The position numbers and the translations under genes are program-made. The notes beneath the pieces were generated by a model, which saw nothing but the letters and a program-made list of their open reading frames with translations, was not told the DNA's origin and searched no databases. This document shows, piece by piece, positions 24,681 to 33,770 of a stretch of DNA of 64,000 bases. Numbering within the stretch: position 1 is the stretch's first letter; each line of letters begins with the position of its first letter. Where the stretch lies: positions 186,001 through 250,000 of the forward strand of contig NZ_AXAP01000004.1 of NCBI RefSeq assembly GCF_000472865.1, read 5' to 3'. The stretch comes from Bradyrhizobium elkanii WSM2783. GTDB lineage: Bacteria > Pseudomonadota > Alphaproteobacteria > Rhizobiales > Xanthobacteraceae.

Positions 24681-25655
24681 CTATTCCACCTTGAGCCCGG
24701 CGCCCTCGACCACTTTCCTCCACTTTTCGGTCTCCGCGACGATCTCCGCGCCGAACGCCTCCGGCGTCTGGATGCGCGGCTCGCCGCCCAGTTCAACCAA
24801 ACGTGTTTTCATCGCCGGCTCGGCCATCACAGCGTTGATCTCGCTGTTGAGCTTAGCGATGATCTCCTTCGGTGTGTTCTTTGGCGCTCCCATGCCGAAC
24901 AAGGCGCTCGCCTCGTAACCCTTCACCGTCTCGCCGACGGCCTGCACGTCGGGCAGTTGCGGCGAACGCTCCGCCGTGGTGACGCCGAGCGCCCGCAATG
25001 AGCCGGAGCGGATATGCTGAATGATCGAGGGCATGTTGTCGAAGATCACGTGCACTTGACCGGCAAGCAGGTCGGTGATGGCTGGCGCCGCGCCGCGATA
25101 GGGCACGTGCTGCATCTTGGCTCCGCTCATCGCCATGAACATCTCGCCGGAGAGATGCACCGAAGTGCCATTGCCCGATGAGGCCATGTTCACCTTGCCG
25201 GGATTGGCCTTCACATATGCGATGAACTCGGCGACGTTTTTGGCCGGGACATCCTTGTTGACGGTCATCACGTTCGGCACCCGCTGGAACGAGGCGACCG
25301 GCGCGATGTCGCGAACGAAATTGAACTTCAAATTCGCATACAGCGTGGCGTTGATGTAGTTCGCGGGATTGACCAGCAGCACGGTGTAGCCGTCCGGCTC
25401 GGCGTTGATGGCGGCCTCCGTGCCGATATTGTTGCCGGCGCCGGGCTTGTTCTCGACCACGAATTGCTGTCCGAGCTTTTCCGACAGCCGCTGCCCGATC
25501 AGGCGTGCCAGGATATCGGTGGCGCCGCCCGGCGGATAGCCGACGATCCAGCGGACCGGCCGAGCCGGATAGTCCGCCGCTGCCGAAGCGCGGCCGATCG
25601 CAAATGTCGAAATCCCGGAACCGATCAGGCCAAGCGCAGTACGGCGTGAAATCAT
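24681..25655 (-). CDS. Tripartite tricarboxylate transporter substrate-binding protein (Bug family)
   Basis: 324 residues. MISRRTALGLIGSGISTFAIGRASA carries a twin-arginine-like SRR start and a hydrophobic core ending in an ASA cleavage site. The mature protein begins ADYPARPVRWIVGYPPGGATDILARLIGQRLSEKLGQQFVVENKPGAGNNIG, a typical Bug opening, and contains GTSVHLSGEMFMAMSGAKMQHVPYRGAAPAITDLLAGQVHVIFDN. GGAGGAAA precedes the ATG. No membrane TctA/TctB genes are adjacent, so it is an orphan binding protein, as is common in this family. Ligand unknown, probably a carboxylate. Confidence 0.93.
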   Translation of the reverse strand: MISRRTALGLIGSGISTFAIGRASAAADYPARPVRWIVGYPPGGATDILARLIGQRLSEKLGQQFVVENKPGAGNNIGTEAAINAEPDGYTVLLVNPANYINATLYANLKFNFVRDIAPVASFQRVPNVMTVNKDVPAKNVAEFIAYVKANPGKVNMASSGNGTSVHLSGEMFMAMSGAKMQHVPYRGAAPAITDLLAGQVHVIFDNMPSIIQHIRSGSLRALGVTTAERSPQLPDVQAVGETVKGYEASALFGMGAPKNTPKEIIAKLNSEINAVMAEPAMKTRLVELGGEPRIQTPEAFGAEIVAETEKWRKVVEGAGLKVE

Positions 25656-25792
25656 GTAGTTTCCTCCGATATGGCCGGGTTCACACTCCGGTCCGTTTCT
25701 ATTGAATTAGTGACGGCGCGCGTTGTAACAAACTACGCATTGGACAGCCAGTGCGCGGCCTGCGCGCTGGACCGCGACGAAAGGATGAGGCC

Positions 25793-26212
25793 ATGGCCGT
25801 CAAGGTGAACGCGCTCGACCATCTCGTGATCAACGTGTCCGACGTGGCGCGATCCACCGAATGGTACAGCAGGATCCTCGGCATGGAGGTCAAGGTGTTC
25901 GATCCCGGTGAAGGCAAGGCGCCACGGACATCGCTGGAGTTCGGTAACCAGAAGATCAATGTGCGGCCGCGCGATGCCTCCAAGATCGAGTGGTTCACGG
26001 CCGACCACGAGACGCCCGGCAGCGAGGACCTCTGCTTCCTCACCTCCAGCACGCCCGATCAGGTGGTCGCGCATCTGAACGCCAACGGCATCAAGATCGA
26101 GGAAGGCCCGGTGGCCAGGCATGGCGCGCGCGGCATGCTGCGCTCGGTCTATTGCCGCGATCCCGACGGCAGCCTGATCGAGATTTCGTCGTATGAAGAT
26201 GGCGGCAAGTAA
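25793..26212 (+). CDS. VOC family (glyoxalase-like) protein
   Basis: 139 residues from the ATG at 25793. VNALDHLVINVSDVARSTEWYSRILGMEVKVFDP and the paired module ending GMLRSVYCRDPDGSLIEISSYED show both beta-alpha-beta-beta-beta halves, with likely metal ligands His (HLVI) and Glu (IEIS). Substrate is unknown; fits members that act on small aromatics or act as antibiotic-binding proteins. Confidence 0.9.
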   Translation: MAVKVNALDHLVINVSDVARSTEWYSRILGMEVKVFDPGEGKAPRTSLEFGNQKINVRPRDASKIEWFTADHETPGSEDLCFLTSSTPDQVVAHLNANGIKIEEGPVARHGARGMLRSVYCRDPDGSLIEISSYEDGGK

Positions 26213-26250
26213 GCGCGAAGCAAGCGCACCCTTCCGAGCACGCCCTCAGT

Positions 26251-26333
26251 CGTCATGCCCGGGCTTGACCCGGGCATCCACGTCTTTCTTGCCGCGGTTT
26301 CGTGGATGGCCGGGTCAAGCCCGGCCATGACGG
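26251..26333. repeat. Palindromic intergenic repeat, CGTCATGCCCGGGCTTGACCCGGGC type
   Basis: Arms CGTCATGCCCGGGCTTGACC... and ...GGGTCAAGCCCGGCCATGACG pair across about 80 bases. It is read through by the open frame upstream of the acyl-CoA synthetase, giving the pseudo-peptide MPGLDPG, but is non-coding. Related cores at 31373 and 48523. Confidence 0.75.
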
Positions 26334-26431
26334 AGGAAATAGCGCCATTTGATCACCTCACGATCCGGTGGCAAAACTGTCCTCCGAACAAGCAAGACGA
26401 AAGCAGCCGGCAAGGTTGCACGGGAGGAAGC

Positions 26432-28006
26432 ATGACCAATTCACAGGCAGCACCTGGTATCGTGGGACCGTTCGCAGGCCTTGACGTGCCGTGGCTGCTT
26501 CGGATGCGCGCCGAGGTCCGGCGCGATCACCCGTTCCTGATCTGGGCGCCGTTCGAGGCGCCGGCGCGGAAATGGACCTACGGCGAATTTCACGAGCGCG
26601 TCGGCGCGCTGGCCGCGGGACTTGTGAGACGCGGCATCAGGCCCGGCGAATATGTGCTGATCCATCTCGACAATTGCATCGAGGCGATGCTGGCCTGGTT
26701 CGCCTGCGTCGAGCTTGGCGCGATCGCGGTCACCACCAACACGCGGTCGGCCGCCGCCGAGATGGAATATTTCGCCGGGCATTGCGGCGCGGTCGCCGCC
26801 ATCACCCAGCCGGCCTACGCGGAACTGATCGCGGCCAATTGCCGCGAGCTGCGCTGGATCGCCGTGATCTCGCATAACGCCGGCGCCGCGCCGGCACAGG
26901 CCACCTCACGCGGCGACAGTTTTGAAGCGCTGTTCGCCGACAGCGCCGACCGGCCGCGCCGCGCCACCGACCCGCTCGCCCCCTGCAGCGTGCAATACAC
27001 GTCCGGCACGACATCGCGCCCGAAGGCGGTGTTGTGGACCCATGCCAACGCGCTGTGGGGCGCCAAGGTCAATGCCGCGCACGAAGACCTGCACGCCGGC
27101 GATGTGCACCAGACCTACCTGCCGCTGTTCCACACCAATGCGCTGGCCTATTCGATGCTGGCGACGCTCTGGGTCGGCGCCTCCTGTGTGATCCAGCCGC
27201 GCTTTTCCGCAAGCCGGTTCTGGGGCGTCGCGCTGGAGCATGGCTGCACCTGGACCTCGACCATCCCGTTCTGCATGAAGGCGCTGCTGGAGCACGAGAT
27301 CCCGAAGAATCACAAGTTCCGGCTCTGGGGCACGGCGGTGTGCGAGCCGCCGGCCTTTGCCGCGTTCGGCGTCAGGACCATCGGCTGGTGGGGCATGACG
27401 GAGACCATCACCCACGGCATCGTCGGCGAGGTCGACCAGCCGAACGCGCCGATGTCGATCGGCCGCGCGGCGAGCGAATACTCGATCCGGATCACCAATG
27501 ATGACGGCTCGGCGACGGAAGTCGGCGGCACCGGCAATCTCTCGATCAAGGGCATTCCCGGATTGTCGCTGTTCAAGGAATATCTGCACAACGAAAAGGC
27601 TACCCAGGAAAGCTTCGACGAGCACGGCCATTTCCTGACCGGCGACCGCGTCACGTTGCTCGAGCACGGCTTCGTCAAGTTCGGCGACCGCGCCAAGGAC
27701 ATGCTGAAGGTCGGCGGCGAGAACGTCGCGGCGTCCGAGATCGAACAGGTGATCGCGGTGGTAGCAGGCGTGCGCGAGGCGGCGGTGGTTGCAAAGAAGC
27801 ACCCGATGCTCGAGGAGGTGCCGGTGGTCTTCATCATTCCGCAGGGCGGCGTCGCACCCGCAGGCCTGCACGACGATGTCATGGCCGCCTGCCGCAACGC
27901 GCTCGCCGACTTCAAGGTGCCGCGCGAAATCCGCTTCGTCGACGACATGCCGCGCTCGACGCTGGAGAAGGTCGCGAAGGCGGAATTGCGGAAGATGCTG
28001 GAGTGA
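26432..28006 (+). CDS. Class I adenylate-forming enzyme (acyl-CoA synthetase / ligase)
   Basis: 524 residues from the ATG at 26432 behind GGGAGGAAGC. Features: SVQYTSGTTSRPKAVLWTHANALW as the ATP-binding loop (the usual T-G-x-P-K-G reads T-S-R-P-K-A), WGMTETITHGIVG as the A5 motif, LTGDRVTLLEHGFVKFGDRAKDMLKVGGENVAASEIEQVI as the hinge and A8, and LEKVAKAELRKML with the catalytic C-terminal lysine. Likely activates a carboxylic acid to its acyl-CoA. The crotonase and MmgE genes elsewhere may be metabolically linked but are not adjacent. Confidence 0.88.
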   Translation: MTNSQAAPGIVGPFAGLDVPWLLRMRAEVRRDHPFLIWAPFEAPARKWTYGEFHERVGALAAGLVRRGIRPGEYVLIHLDNCIEAMLAWFACVELGAIAVTTNTRSAAAEMEYFAGHCGAVAAITQPAYAELIAANCRELRWIAVISHNAGAAPAQATSRGDSFEALFADSADRPRRATDPLAPCSVQYTSGTTSRPKAVLWTHANALWGAKVNAAHEDLHAGDVHQTYLPLFHTNALAYSMLATLWVGASCVIQPRFSASRFWGVALEHGCTWTSTIPFCMKALLEHEIPKNHKFRLWGTAVCEPPAFAAFGVRTIGWWGMTETITHGIVGEVDQPNAPMSIGRAASEYSIRITNDDGSATEVGGTGNLSIKGIPGLSLFKEYLHNEKATQESFDEHGHFLTGDRVTLLEHGFVKFGDRAKDMLKVGGENVAASEIEQVIAVVAGVREAAVVAKKHPMLEEVPVVFIIPQGGVAPAGLHDDVMAACRNALADFKVPREIRFVDDMPRSTLEKVAKAELRKMLE

Positions 28007-28017
28007 GGTGAACGCTG

Positions 28018-28095
28018 TCATTCCGGGGCGCGCATCGCGCGAACCCGGAATCTTGAGATTCCGGGTTCAACGCTGCGCGTTGCCCCGGAATGACG
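28018..28095. repeat. Palindromic intergenic repeat, GTCATTCCGGGGC type
   Basis: Starts GTCATTCCGGGGCGCGC and ends GCCCCGGAATGAC, with an inner AACCCGGAATCTTGAGATTCCGGGTT palindrome. Sits between convergent genes and could work as a two-way terminator. Confidence 0.7.
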
Positions 28096-28102
28096 GTGAC
28101 AA

Positions 28103-29200
28103 TCAATAATGCCCGAACGCGACCGGGCGGAACGCCTGCAGCAATTGCTGGTCGAGCTTGGCGCCCATATCTTCCATGATCGCGAACGCCTTGGCGTGGG
28201 TGAACTGCAGCCGGTAGGCGCGCCTCTCCACCAGCGCGGCATAGATATCGACGATGGTGGTGACCCGCACGATGTCGCTGATCTGGCCGCCGTGGAGGCC
28301 ATTCGGATAGCCGGAGCCGTCCAGCATCTCGTGATGGTGCAGCACCACGTCGAGCATTTCAGGCGGAAAGCCGCCTTGGACCAAGAGCGCCTCGTAGCCG
28401 CGCCGCGGATGCTCGCGCATCTCGGCCATCTCGTCCGCCGTCAATTCGGTCGGCTTGTCCAGGATCGAGGTCGGGATGAACGCCTTGCCGACATCGTGCA
28501 AGAGCGCCGCGCGGGCGAGGCGGCGCTGGTCGTCCTCGCGCATGCCGAGGTGCTGCGCGAACGCCACCGCAAAGCCGGTCACGAACAGGCAATGACGATA
28601 GGTGTCGGTGTGATGGCAGCCGACCATGGTCAGCCATTCGCGCAAGGATGAGTGCTTGATCGCCTTCAGGATCTTGCGCTCGGCGGCGACGATGTCGCTG
28701 AATTGCAGGGGCACGCCGGCCGGCAGCTTTTCGAACATCTTGACCATGACCGCGTGCGCCGCCTCGACGCCGCGATTCAGCGCCTTGCCGCGATCGGTTT
28801 CATCGTAGCCGTCGGCGTCCGGAAACGCGGCGCGAATGCGCTGCAACAGTCCGGCAGCGTCGAACGGACGTGAGATCGTGTCGGTGGCCCCGAGCGCCCA
28901 GGCCTGCATGGTCGCGTGGTGCAATGCATCCTGCAGCACGAACAGGCGCGGCATTTCGCGATAGGCTTCCGTCCTGAGCTTGTTGCGCACGAGCTGCACG
29001 CTCTCGGGCGAGCGCAGGTTGATGTCGACCACGATGCCCGAAAGATTATCCGCGGGGTTCTCGGGAATCTCCGCGGTCGAGATGGTATCGACCTCGCCGA
29101 CGGACCGCAAAATCCTCGCCAGTTCGCTGCTCTGGTCGCCGCGATCCGACGCCAGCAACAGGCGGCGTCTTAGCGAATTCTTGTTGGCTAACGCTGTCAT
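28103..29200 (-). CDS. HD-GYP domain protein with N-terminal receiver-like domain (putative c-di-GMP phosphodiesterase)
   Basis: 365 residues from the ATG at 29200. Residues about 1-120 look like a response-regulator fold (LLLASDRGDQSSELARILRSVGEVD, GIVVDINLRSPESVQLV, ALGATDTISRPFD, with an Asp in VVDIN). The rest is HD-GYP: CHHTDTYRHCLFVTGFAVAFAQHLG, ALLHDVGKAFIP, and HHHEMLDGSGYPNGLHG with the GYP motif intact. Family members cleave cyclic di-GMP. The receiver aspartate is not in the standard D-D-x-x context, so phospho-control is unsure. Confidence 0.88.
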   Translation of the reverse strand: MTALANKNSLRRRLLLASDRGDQSSELARILRSVGEVDTISTAEIPENPADNLSGIVVDINLRSPESVQLVRNKLRTEAYREMPRLFVLQDALHHATMQAWALGATDTISRPFDAAGLLQRIRAAFPDADGYDETDRGKALNRGVEAAHAVMVKMFEKLPAGVPLQFSDIVAAERKILKAIKHSSLREWLTMVGCHHTDTYRHCLFVTGFAVAFAQHLGMREDDQRRLARAALLHDVGKAFIPTSILDKPTELTADEMAEMREHPRRGYEALLVQGGFPPEMLDVVLHHHEMLDGSGYPNGLHGGQISDIVRVTTIVDIYAALVERRAYRLQFTHAKAFAIMEDMGAKLDQQLLQAFRPVAFGHY

Positions 29201-29411
29201 GAAATTCCTGGGCGTTCGCAATGACGATCGACAGCGAAGGCTAGCGGAAAAGGGGTTCCCTCCGGCTTAATGGGCGTGATGAACAGCGGTCTAGCGGAAA
29301 TGCTCGAATTTTAACGATCGGACCTTCGATTTCCGCATTTCCCACCCGCGAACGGATCGCGCTAGGATGATTGCGCAGCATCGCTGCCGAAAATCTGGTC
29401 GGGGAAACGCA

Positions 29412-30200
29412 ATGCCGAAAATCAAGCGAGATGGGGTCGAGATTTATTACGAGGTCCATGGCGATGGCCCTCCCCTGCTTTTGACCCACGGCTATTCATC
29501 GACCTCCGCGATGTGGCAGGGCCAGGTCGGGGCGCTGTCGAAGCGCCACAGGCTGGTGTTGTGGGACATGCGCGGCCACGGCCAGTCGGACTATCCGAGC
29601 GATCCCGCAGCCTATAGCGAAGCCCTGACGGTCGCCGACATGGCCGCGCTGCTCGATACGGTCGGCGCGGAAAAGGCGATCGTCGGCGGGCTCTCGCTCG
29701 GCGGCTATATGTCGCTTGCATTCTATCGCGCCTACCCGGAGCGGGTGCGCGCGCTCCTGATCATCGACACCGGACCCGGCTTCAAGAAGGACGACGCCCG
29801 CGATGCCTGGAACAAGCGCGCCTACGACACCGCAGAGAAGTTCGAGCGCGAAGGCCTGGACCTTTTAAAGTCGTTCAGCCGTGAGCGCTCGACGGTAACG
29901 CACCGCCATGCCACCGGTCTTGCGCTTGCCGCCCGCGGCATGCTGACCCAGCGCGACGCGCGCGTGATCGAGTCGCTGCCCGAGATCAAGGTGCCGTCGC
30001 TGATCGTGGTCGGCGCCGACGACACGCCGTTCCTCGCCGCCTCCGACTATATGGCGGCCAAGATCCCCGGCGCGCAGAAGATCGTGATCCCGGCCGCCGG
30101 CCACGCCGTCAATATCGATCAGCCGCAAGCCTTCATCGAGACGGTGTTGCCGTTCCTCGATAGCCTCGAAGTCAAGTCGGAGCAGAAGGCTGCGTCATGA
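29412..30200 (+). CDS. Alpha/beta hydrolase
   Basis: 262 residues from the ATG at 29412, preceded by GGGGAAACGC. Oxyanion loop LLLTHGYSSTSAMW, nucleophile elbow GGLSLGG (Ser at about 95), an acid in VVGADDTPF and the catalytic His in AAGHAVNIDQ are all in place and order. The last four bases overlap the start of the next gene (ATGA). Substrate unknown; resembles epoxide-hydrolase/lactonase-like family members. Confidence 0.92.
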   Translation: MPKIKRDGVEIYYEVHGDGPPLLLTHGYSSTSAMWQGQVGALSKRHRLVLWDMRGHGQSDYPSDPAAYSEALTVADMAALLDTVGAEKAIVGGLSLGGYMSLAFYRAYPERVRALLIIDTGPGFKKDDARDAWNKRAYDTAEKFEREGLDLLKSFSRERSTVTHRHATGLALAARGMLTQRDARVIESLPEIKVPSLIVVGADDTPFLAASDYMAAKIPGAQKIVIPAAGHAVNIDQPQAFIETVLPFLDSLEVKSEQKAAS

Positions 30201-30547
30201 GGAGGATGACCGCGACACTGCTCGTGCTCGCCGCTGCCGCGGAACCGGCCTACGCGCAACACCTGCCGCCATTTGGCGGTCCTGCTCCTGCGCCATCCAC
30301 TTTCGTGACGACGCTGTCGAACATTACGCCGCTGGTGTTCGGGATGGATGTGGAAGAGACGTCGCGCGCGCTCGGCACGCCCCTCACCTACATTAGCGGA
30401 CGTCCCGGCAACGAGATCTATCTCACCTTCCGTGACCTCGGTGGCAGCGGCCTGTTCCCGCACAAGGACCGGCTGTTCCTGCAGTTCCGCAAAGGACGGC
30501 TCGCCGGCTGGAAAGCCGACTGGGGCCAGAACTGGATGTGGCGGTAG
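30197..30547 (+). CDS. Small exported hypothetical protein
   Basis: 116 residues. Signal peptide MRRMTATLLVLAAAAEPAYAQ; the mature part has LVFGMDVEETSRALGTPLTYISGRPGNEIYLTFRDLGGSGLFPHKDRLFLQFRKGRLAGWKADW, a compact beta-rich pattern that resembles small lipoprotein assembly (SmpA/OmlA-like) folds: a short helix with G-M-x-x-E-x-x, then strand pairs. That similarity is weak. It overlaps the alpha/beta hydrolase gene by four bases, so is co-translated with it. Confidence 0.65.
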   Translation: MRRMTATLLVLAAAAEPAYAQHLPPFGGPAPAPSTFVTTLSNITPLVFGMDVEETSRALGTPLTYISGRPGNEIYLTFRDLGGSGLFPHKDRLFLQFRKGRLAGWKADWGQNWMWR

Positions 30548-30643
30548 AGCATGATCCGGAAAAGTGGAAACCGGTTTTCCGAAAAGATCATGCTCAAACA
30601 AGAGAGGAGATCATGATCCGATTCCGTAATCGGATCATGATCT
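30547..30643 (+). repeat. Composite intergenic repeat (element A plus palindrome B)
   Basis: Element A, 30547-30595, runs from GAGCATGATCCGG to GATCATGCTC and is exactly repeated, inverted, at 36741-36789. After the spacer AAACA comes palindrome B (30608-30643, AGATCATGATCCGATT and its complement). Element A starts at the last base of the preceding stop codon. Confidence 0.8.
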
Positions 30644-30699
30644 ACCCGCTCCTCTTTCGCGAACCGCAATTGCAACCCTCAAACCAGAAGGGATGACCC

Positions 30700-31371
30700 A
30701 TGGGACAAGATATCACGCTGACGGCTTCGGACGGCTTCAAACTCGGCGGCTACCGCGCGGACCCTGCCGGCGCGCCAAAGGGCGCGATCGTGGTGATCCA
30801 GGAGATTTTTGGCGTCAACCACCACATCCGCTCGGTCTGCGACCGCCTCGCGCAGGAAGGCTATGTCGCGATCGCACCCTCGATCTTCGACCGCAGCGAG
30901 CCGAATTTCCAGAGCGGCTATTCCCCTGATGAAATCGCCGTCGCGCGAAAGTTCGTCGCCAATCCGGATTGGACGGCGATACTGCGCGACACGCAGGCTG
31001 CGATTGATGCCGTGAAGAGCGTCGGCCCGGTCGGCATCATCGGCTTCTGTCTCGGCGGCAGCGTCGCCTATGTCGCGGCGACCAAGCTGACGGGCCTGAA
31101 GGCAGCCGTCGGCTATTACGGCGGCGCCATCGTCCGCTTTGCCGACGACAAGCCGAAAGTGCCGACGCAACTCCACTTCGGCGAGAAGGACTCAGGCATT
31201 CCTTTGACCGATGTGGAGACCATCAAGGCCAAGCGACCCGAGGTCGAAATCCACATCTATCCCGGCGCGCAGCACGGCTTTCACTGCGACGAACGGGCAA
31301 GCTACGACAAGGCCAGCGCCGACATCGCCTGGCCGCGCAGCCTGGCGTTCTTCGCGAAGCATTTGCGCTGA
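30700..31371 (+). CDS. Dienelactone hydrolase family protein
   Basis: 223 residues. The fold and catalytic Cys are clear: AIVVIQEIFGVNHHIRSVCDRLAQEGYVAIAPSIF and IGFCLGGSVAYVAATK with the nucleophile Cys at about 117, then FGEKDSGIP (acid) and YPGAQHGFHCDERASYD (His). Carboxymethylenebutenolidase-like enzymes open cyclic lactones in aromatic degradation; several are promiscuous. Start ATG at 30700 following GAAGGGATGACCC. Confidence 0.93.
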   Translation: MGQDITLTASDGFKLGGYRADPAGAPKGAIVVIQEIFGVNHHIRSVCDRLAQEGYVAIAPSIFDRSEPNFQSGYSPDEIAVARKFVANPDWTAILRDTQAAIDAVKSVGPVGIIGFCLGGSVAYVAATKLTGLKAAVGYYGGAIVRFADDKPKVPTQLHFGEKDSGIPLTDVETIKAKRPEVEIHIYPGAQHGFHCDERASYDKASADIAWPRSLAFFAKHLR

Positions 31372-31372
31372 T

Positions 31373-31457
31373 CGTCATTGCCGGGCTTGACCCGGCAATC
31401 CATCGCCTTCGGAAAACTCACTTTCGATTGATGCGCGGGTCAAGCCCGCGCATCACA
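31373..31457. repeat. Palindromic intergenic repeat, CCGGGCTTGACCCGG type
   Basis: Outer arms GTCATTGCCGGGCTTGACCCGG and CGCGGGTCAAGCCCGCGCATCAC form a long stem, in the same family as 26251. Located between convergent genes. Confidence 0.7.
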
Positions 31458-31468
31458 AGGTGATGCTT

Positions 31469-32203
31469 TCAGAACCATCGCTCGCCGACGAACACCGTAT
31501 CGCCGGGACTCATCGGCGTGCCGAGCGGCACGGTGTAGCGCCCCGAGCCGCCAGCATCGGTATGCGTTAGCGTCACCATGTCGCGCTTGGCGCGCGGCGA
31601 GAAGCCGCCCGCAATCGCCACGGCGCTTTCGACGGTCATATTGGGCACATAAGGATATTGTCCGGGCGCGGCGACTTCGCCGAGGATGAAGAACGGCCTG
31701 TACGCCTCGATCTCGACGGCGACCGAAGGCTCGCGGATATAGCCGCTGCGCAGCTTTGCCGCGATCTCGCCTGCGAGCCCCGACGTCGTTCTGCCGCGCG
31801 CGGGCACCTGCCCGATCAGCGGCATGGTGATCGAGCCGGCAGCATCGATCGCGTAGGTATTGGTGAGCCCTTCCTGGCCGTAGACCACGACGCGCAGCCG
31901 GTCGCCGGCATCGAGATGATAGGCCGAGTCGTAGCGGACCGCAGCAACCGGCGCCGCCGCATAGGCCGCGCGGGGTGAAGCGGCAAAGGCGGAGCGAAGC
32001 GCGCCGACGGCGCCACCGCCGCTGCTGGCGACCGCGACCGGCGCAGGGGCGGCGGGCCCGCCATAGGCCATGGAGTCGAGATCGGCCGGCGCTGGAGCGA
32101 CCGCAACCGGACCGCTCGCGTGCATGCAGCCTGACAGCACGAGTGCAGTCATAACGGCAGTGATCGGCAATCGAAACGCGCGTGCAACCCGCACCCTGGC
32201 CAT
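31469..32203 (-). CDS. Polysaccharide biosynthesis/export lipoprotein (Wza/KpsD-like)
   Basis: 244 residues from the ATG at 32203. Residues about 1-25 end in the lipobox LSGC (ALVLSGCMHAS). The middle holds a Poly_export domain YHLDAGDRLRVVVYGQEGLTNTYAIDAAGSITMPLIGQVPARGRTTSGLAGEIAAKLRSGYIREPSVAVEIEAYRPFFILGEVAAPGQYPYVPNMTVESAVAIAGG, with the SLBB-like tail SGRYTVPLGTPMSPGDTVFV. It helps export capsule or exopolysaccharide through the outer membrane. No polymerase or glycosyltransferase genes lie beside it. A much longer open frame upstream to 32698 is read through msrA and is not real. Confidence 0.9.
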   Translation of the reverse strand: MARVRVARAFRLPITAVMTALVLSGCMHASGPVAVAPAPADLDSMAYGGPAAPAPVAVASSGGGAVGALRSAFAASPRAAYAAAPVAAVRYDSAYHLDAGDRLRVVVYGQEGLTNTYAIDAAGSITMPLIGQVPARGRTTSGLAGEIAAKLRSGYIREPSVAVEIEAYRPFFILGEVAAPGQYPYVPNMTVESAVAIAGGFSPRAKRDMVTLTHTDAGGSGRYTVPLGTPMSPGDTVFVGERWF

Positions 32204-32268
32204 CCCTGAAAAGCGAGACAGCCTAGTCTTGCACCGGTTATGGTTAACAAATGGTTTGTTAGAGAGAA

Positions 32269-32300
32269 CTCCCTCGCTCCGCTCTTGCGGGGCGAGGGAG
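32269..32300. terminator. Strong hairpin between two minus-strand genes
   Basis: CTCCCTCGCTCCGC, loop TCTT, GCGGGGCGAGGGAG: a 14-pair stem with one G-T wobble, just downstream of msrA on the minus strand. No T-run; may stop or stabilise the msrA transcript. Confidence 0.4.
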
Positions 32301-32307
32301 AACGCGA

Positions 32308-32964
32308 TCAGGCGCCGACGCCGACCCCGATCGGGCACGACACGCCGGTGCCGCCAAGGCCGCAATAGCCCGCCGGATTCTTGGCGAGATATTGCTGATG
32401 ATAGTCTTCCGCGAAATAGAACTCGCCGGCCTTTGCGATCTCGGTGGTGATCGGACCGAGGCCCTTGGCCGAAAGCGCTTTCTGATAGACGGCCTTCGAG
32501 GCCTCCGCGGCCTTCCGCTGCGCGTCGCCAAAAGTGTAGATCGCGGAGCGATATTGCGTGCCGACATCGTTGCCCTGACGCATGCCCTGCGTCGGGTTGT
32601 GATTTTCCCAGAATGTCTTCAGGAGTTGCTCGTAGGAGATCTTCTTCGGATCGAACACGACCAGCACCACTTCGGTGTGGCCGGTACGACCGGAGCAAAC
32701 CTCCTCATAGGTCGGATTCGGCGTGTAGCCGCCGGCATAGCCAACGGCGGTCGTGTAGATGCCGTCGCCGAGCTCCCAGAATTTGCGCTCGGCGCCCCAG
32801 AAGCAGCCGAGCCCGAACACCGCCTGCTCCAGACCTTCAGGATAAGGCGGCTGCAGCTTGCTGCCGTTGACGAAGTGGGTGGTGGCGGTCGGGATCGGCG
32901 TGGCGCGTCCCGGCAGCGCTTCGGCTGCACTCGGCAACGCGGTGGTCTTGCGCATGAACAACAT
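32308..32964 (-). CDS. msrA: Peptide-methionine (S)-S-oxide reductase MsrA
   Basis: 218 residues; the ATG at 32964 is six bases after GGAGGT. The active-site motif GCFWG is at 53-57 (nucleophile Cys at 54), followed by [75 protein letters not shown] and [14 protein letters not shown]. Two further C-terminal cysteines ([18 protein letters not shown]) are the resolving cysteines of the long MsrA class. It repairs oxidised methionine. Confidence 0.97.
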   Translation of the reverse strand: MLFMRKTTALPSAAEALPGRATPIPTATTHFVNGSKLQPPYPEGLEQAVFGLGCFWGAERKFWELGDGIYTTAVGYAGGYTPNPTYEEVCSGRTGHTEVVLVVFDPKKISYEQLLKTFWENHNPTQGMRQGNDVGTQYRSAIYTFGDAQRKAAEASKAVYQKALSAKGLGPITTEIAKAGEFYFAEDYHQQYLAKNPAGYCGLGGTGVSCPIGVGVGA

Positions 32965-33096
32965 GGATTACCTCCAGGCGGGCACATCGGCCTGAAGCCG
33001 AGAGCGGCTTCGGCCGGCTTGGCCCTCAATATAGGTATTTACGCGCGATCTGGCAGCCCTGTTACGTCTCCACAACCCGAAGGAGCAAAGTTCGGA

Positions 33097-33414
33097 TCAA
33101 TCGCGCGCGTAGCCGATCAGCGGCTTGCGCGGCCGGAACAGGATCATCAAGAGGATGCCGGCGACACCGAGCACGACGAAAACCGGCTGGTCGAGGATGA
33201 TCTTGATCACGCTGTCCCAGAGGAAAGGCGCGGTGCGCTCGATCCAGGCACGGAAGGCCGCCTGGCTGGACTGGTGGATGTCGTTCCAGAACTGGCCGAA
33301 GCGGGTGAAGCGCAGGGTCTGATCGGCGACGAAGCGGGCGCCGTCATAGACCATGAAAACAAATCCGCCGGCCAGGAGCAGCAGGCCGATTAACCGAAAA
33401 AACCCGCGGATCAT
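33097..33414 (-). CDS. Hypothetical membrane protein
   Basis: 105 residues. Two membrane helices: LIGLLLLAGGFVFMVYDGARFV at about 8-30 and PVFVVLGVAGILLMILF at about 77-95, with an amphipathic middle (FGQFWNDIHQSSQAAFRAWIERTAPFLWDSVIKIIL). Start ATG at 33414. No family that I can name with confidence; the length and topology are conserved in Bradyrhizobium relatives as far as I recall. Confidence 0.65.
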   Translation of the reverse strand: MIRGFFRLIGLLLLAGGFVFMVYDGARFVADQTLRFTRFGQFWNDIHQSSQAAFRAWIERTAPFLWDSVIKIILDQPVFVVLGVAGILLMILFRPRKPLIGYARD

Positions 33415-33770
33415 GCCTCACCCTAGTCCCTGTCCGCCCCAAGCGCGCCAAGGCCCATTAACGGCAGGAAGGGCGGAAATTCAACCTGTTCAGCACCTTG
33501 GCGGCCATTTTCTGCCGGTTTCGGCCCTCCGAACCGGGTGGAAAACGTTGACGCTGGGGGCCGGCCCCTCTATAAGACCGCGCAATGGCGGCGGGCGCAA
33601 TCCTGCTGCCGCTGTTCTTTGGACGGGCGGCCGCCGGGACTTTTGCTTCTGGGCACGGCTCCCTCAAGAACACATCTCGACAACACAGCAGAGTAGATCA
33701 CGCGATTTCAACGGCCGGCGCGCTCGAGCCCGACCAACAGAGCGACCAACGCCGAAGGACAATTGAGACC

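Noticed and set aside
26255..26431. N-terminal extension of the acyl-CoA synthetase (MPGLDPGIHVFLAAVSW...)
   Set aside because: The extra residues are a reading of the palindromic intergenic repeat; the ATG at 26432 has a good ribosome site.
31469..32698. Polysaccharide export gene extended to 409 residues
   Set aside because: The added N-terminal residues are antisense-like translation across msrA and the hairpin; the lipobox signal starts at 32203.
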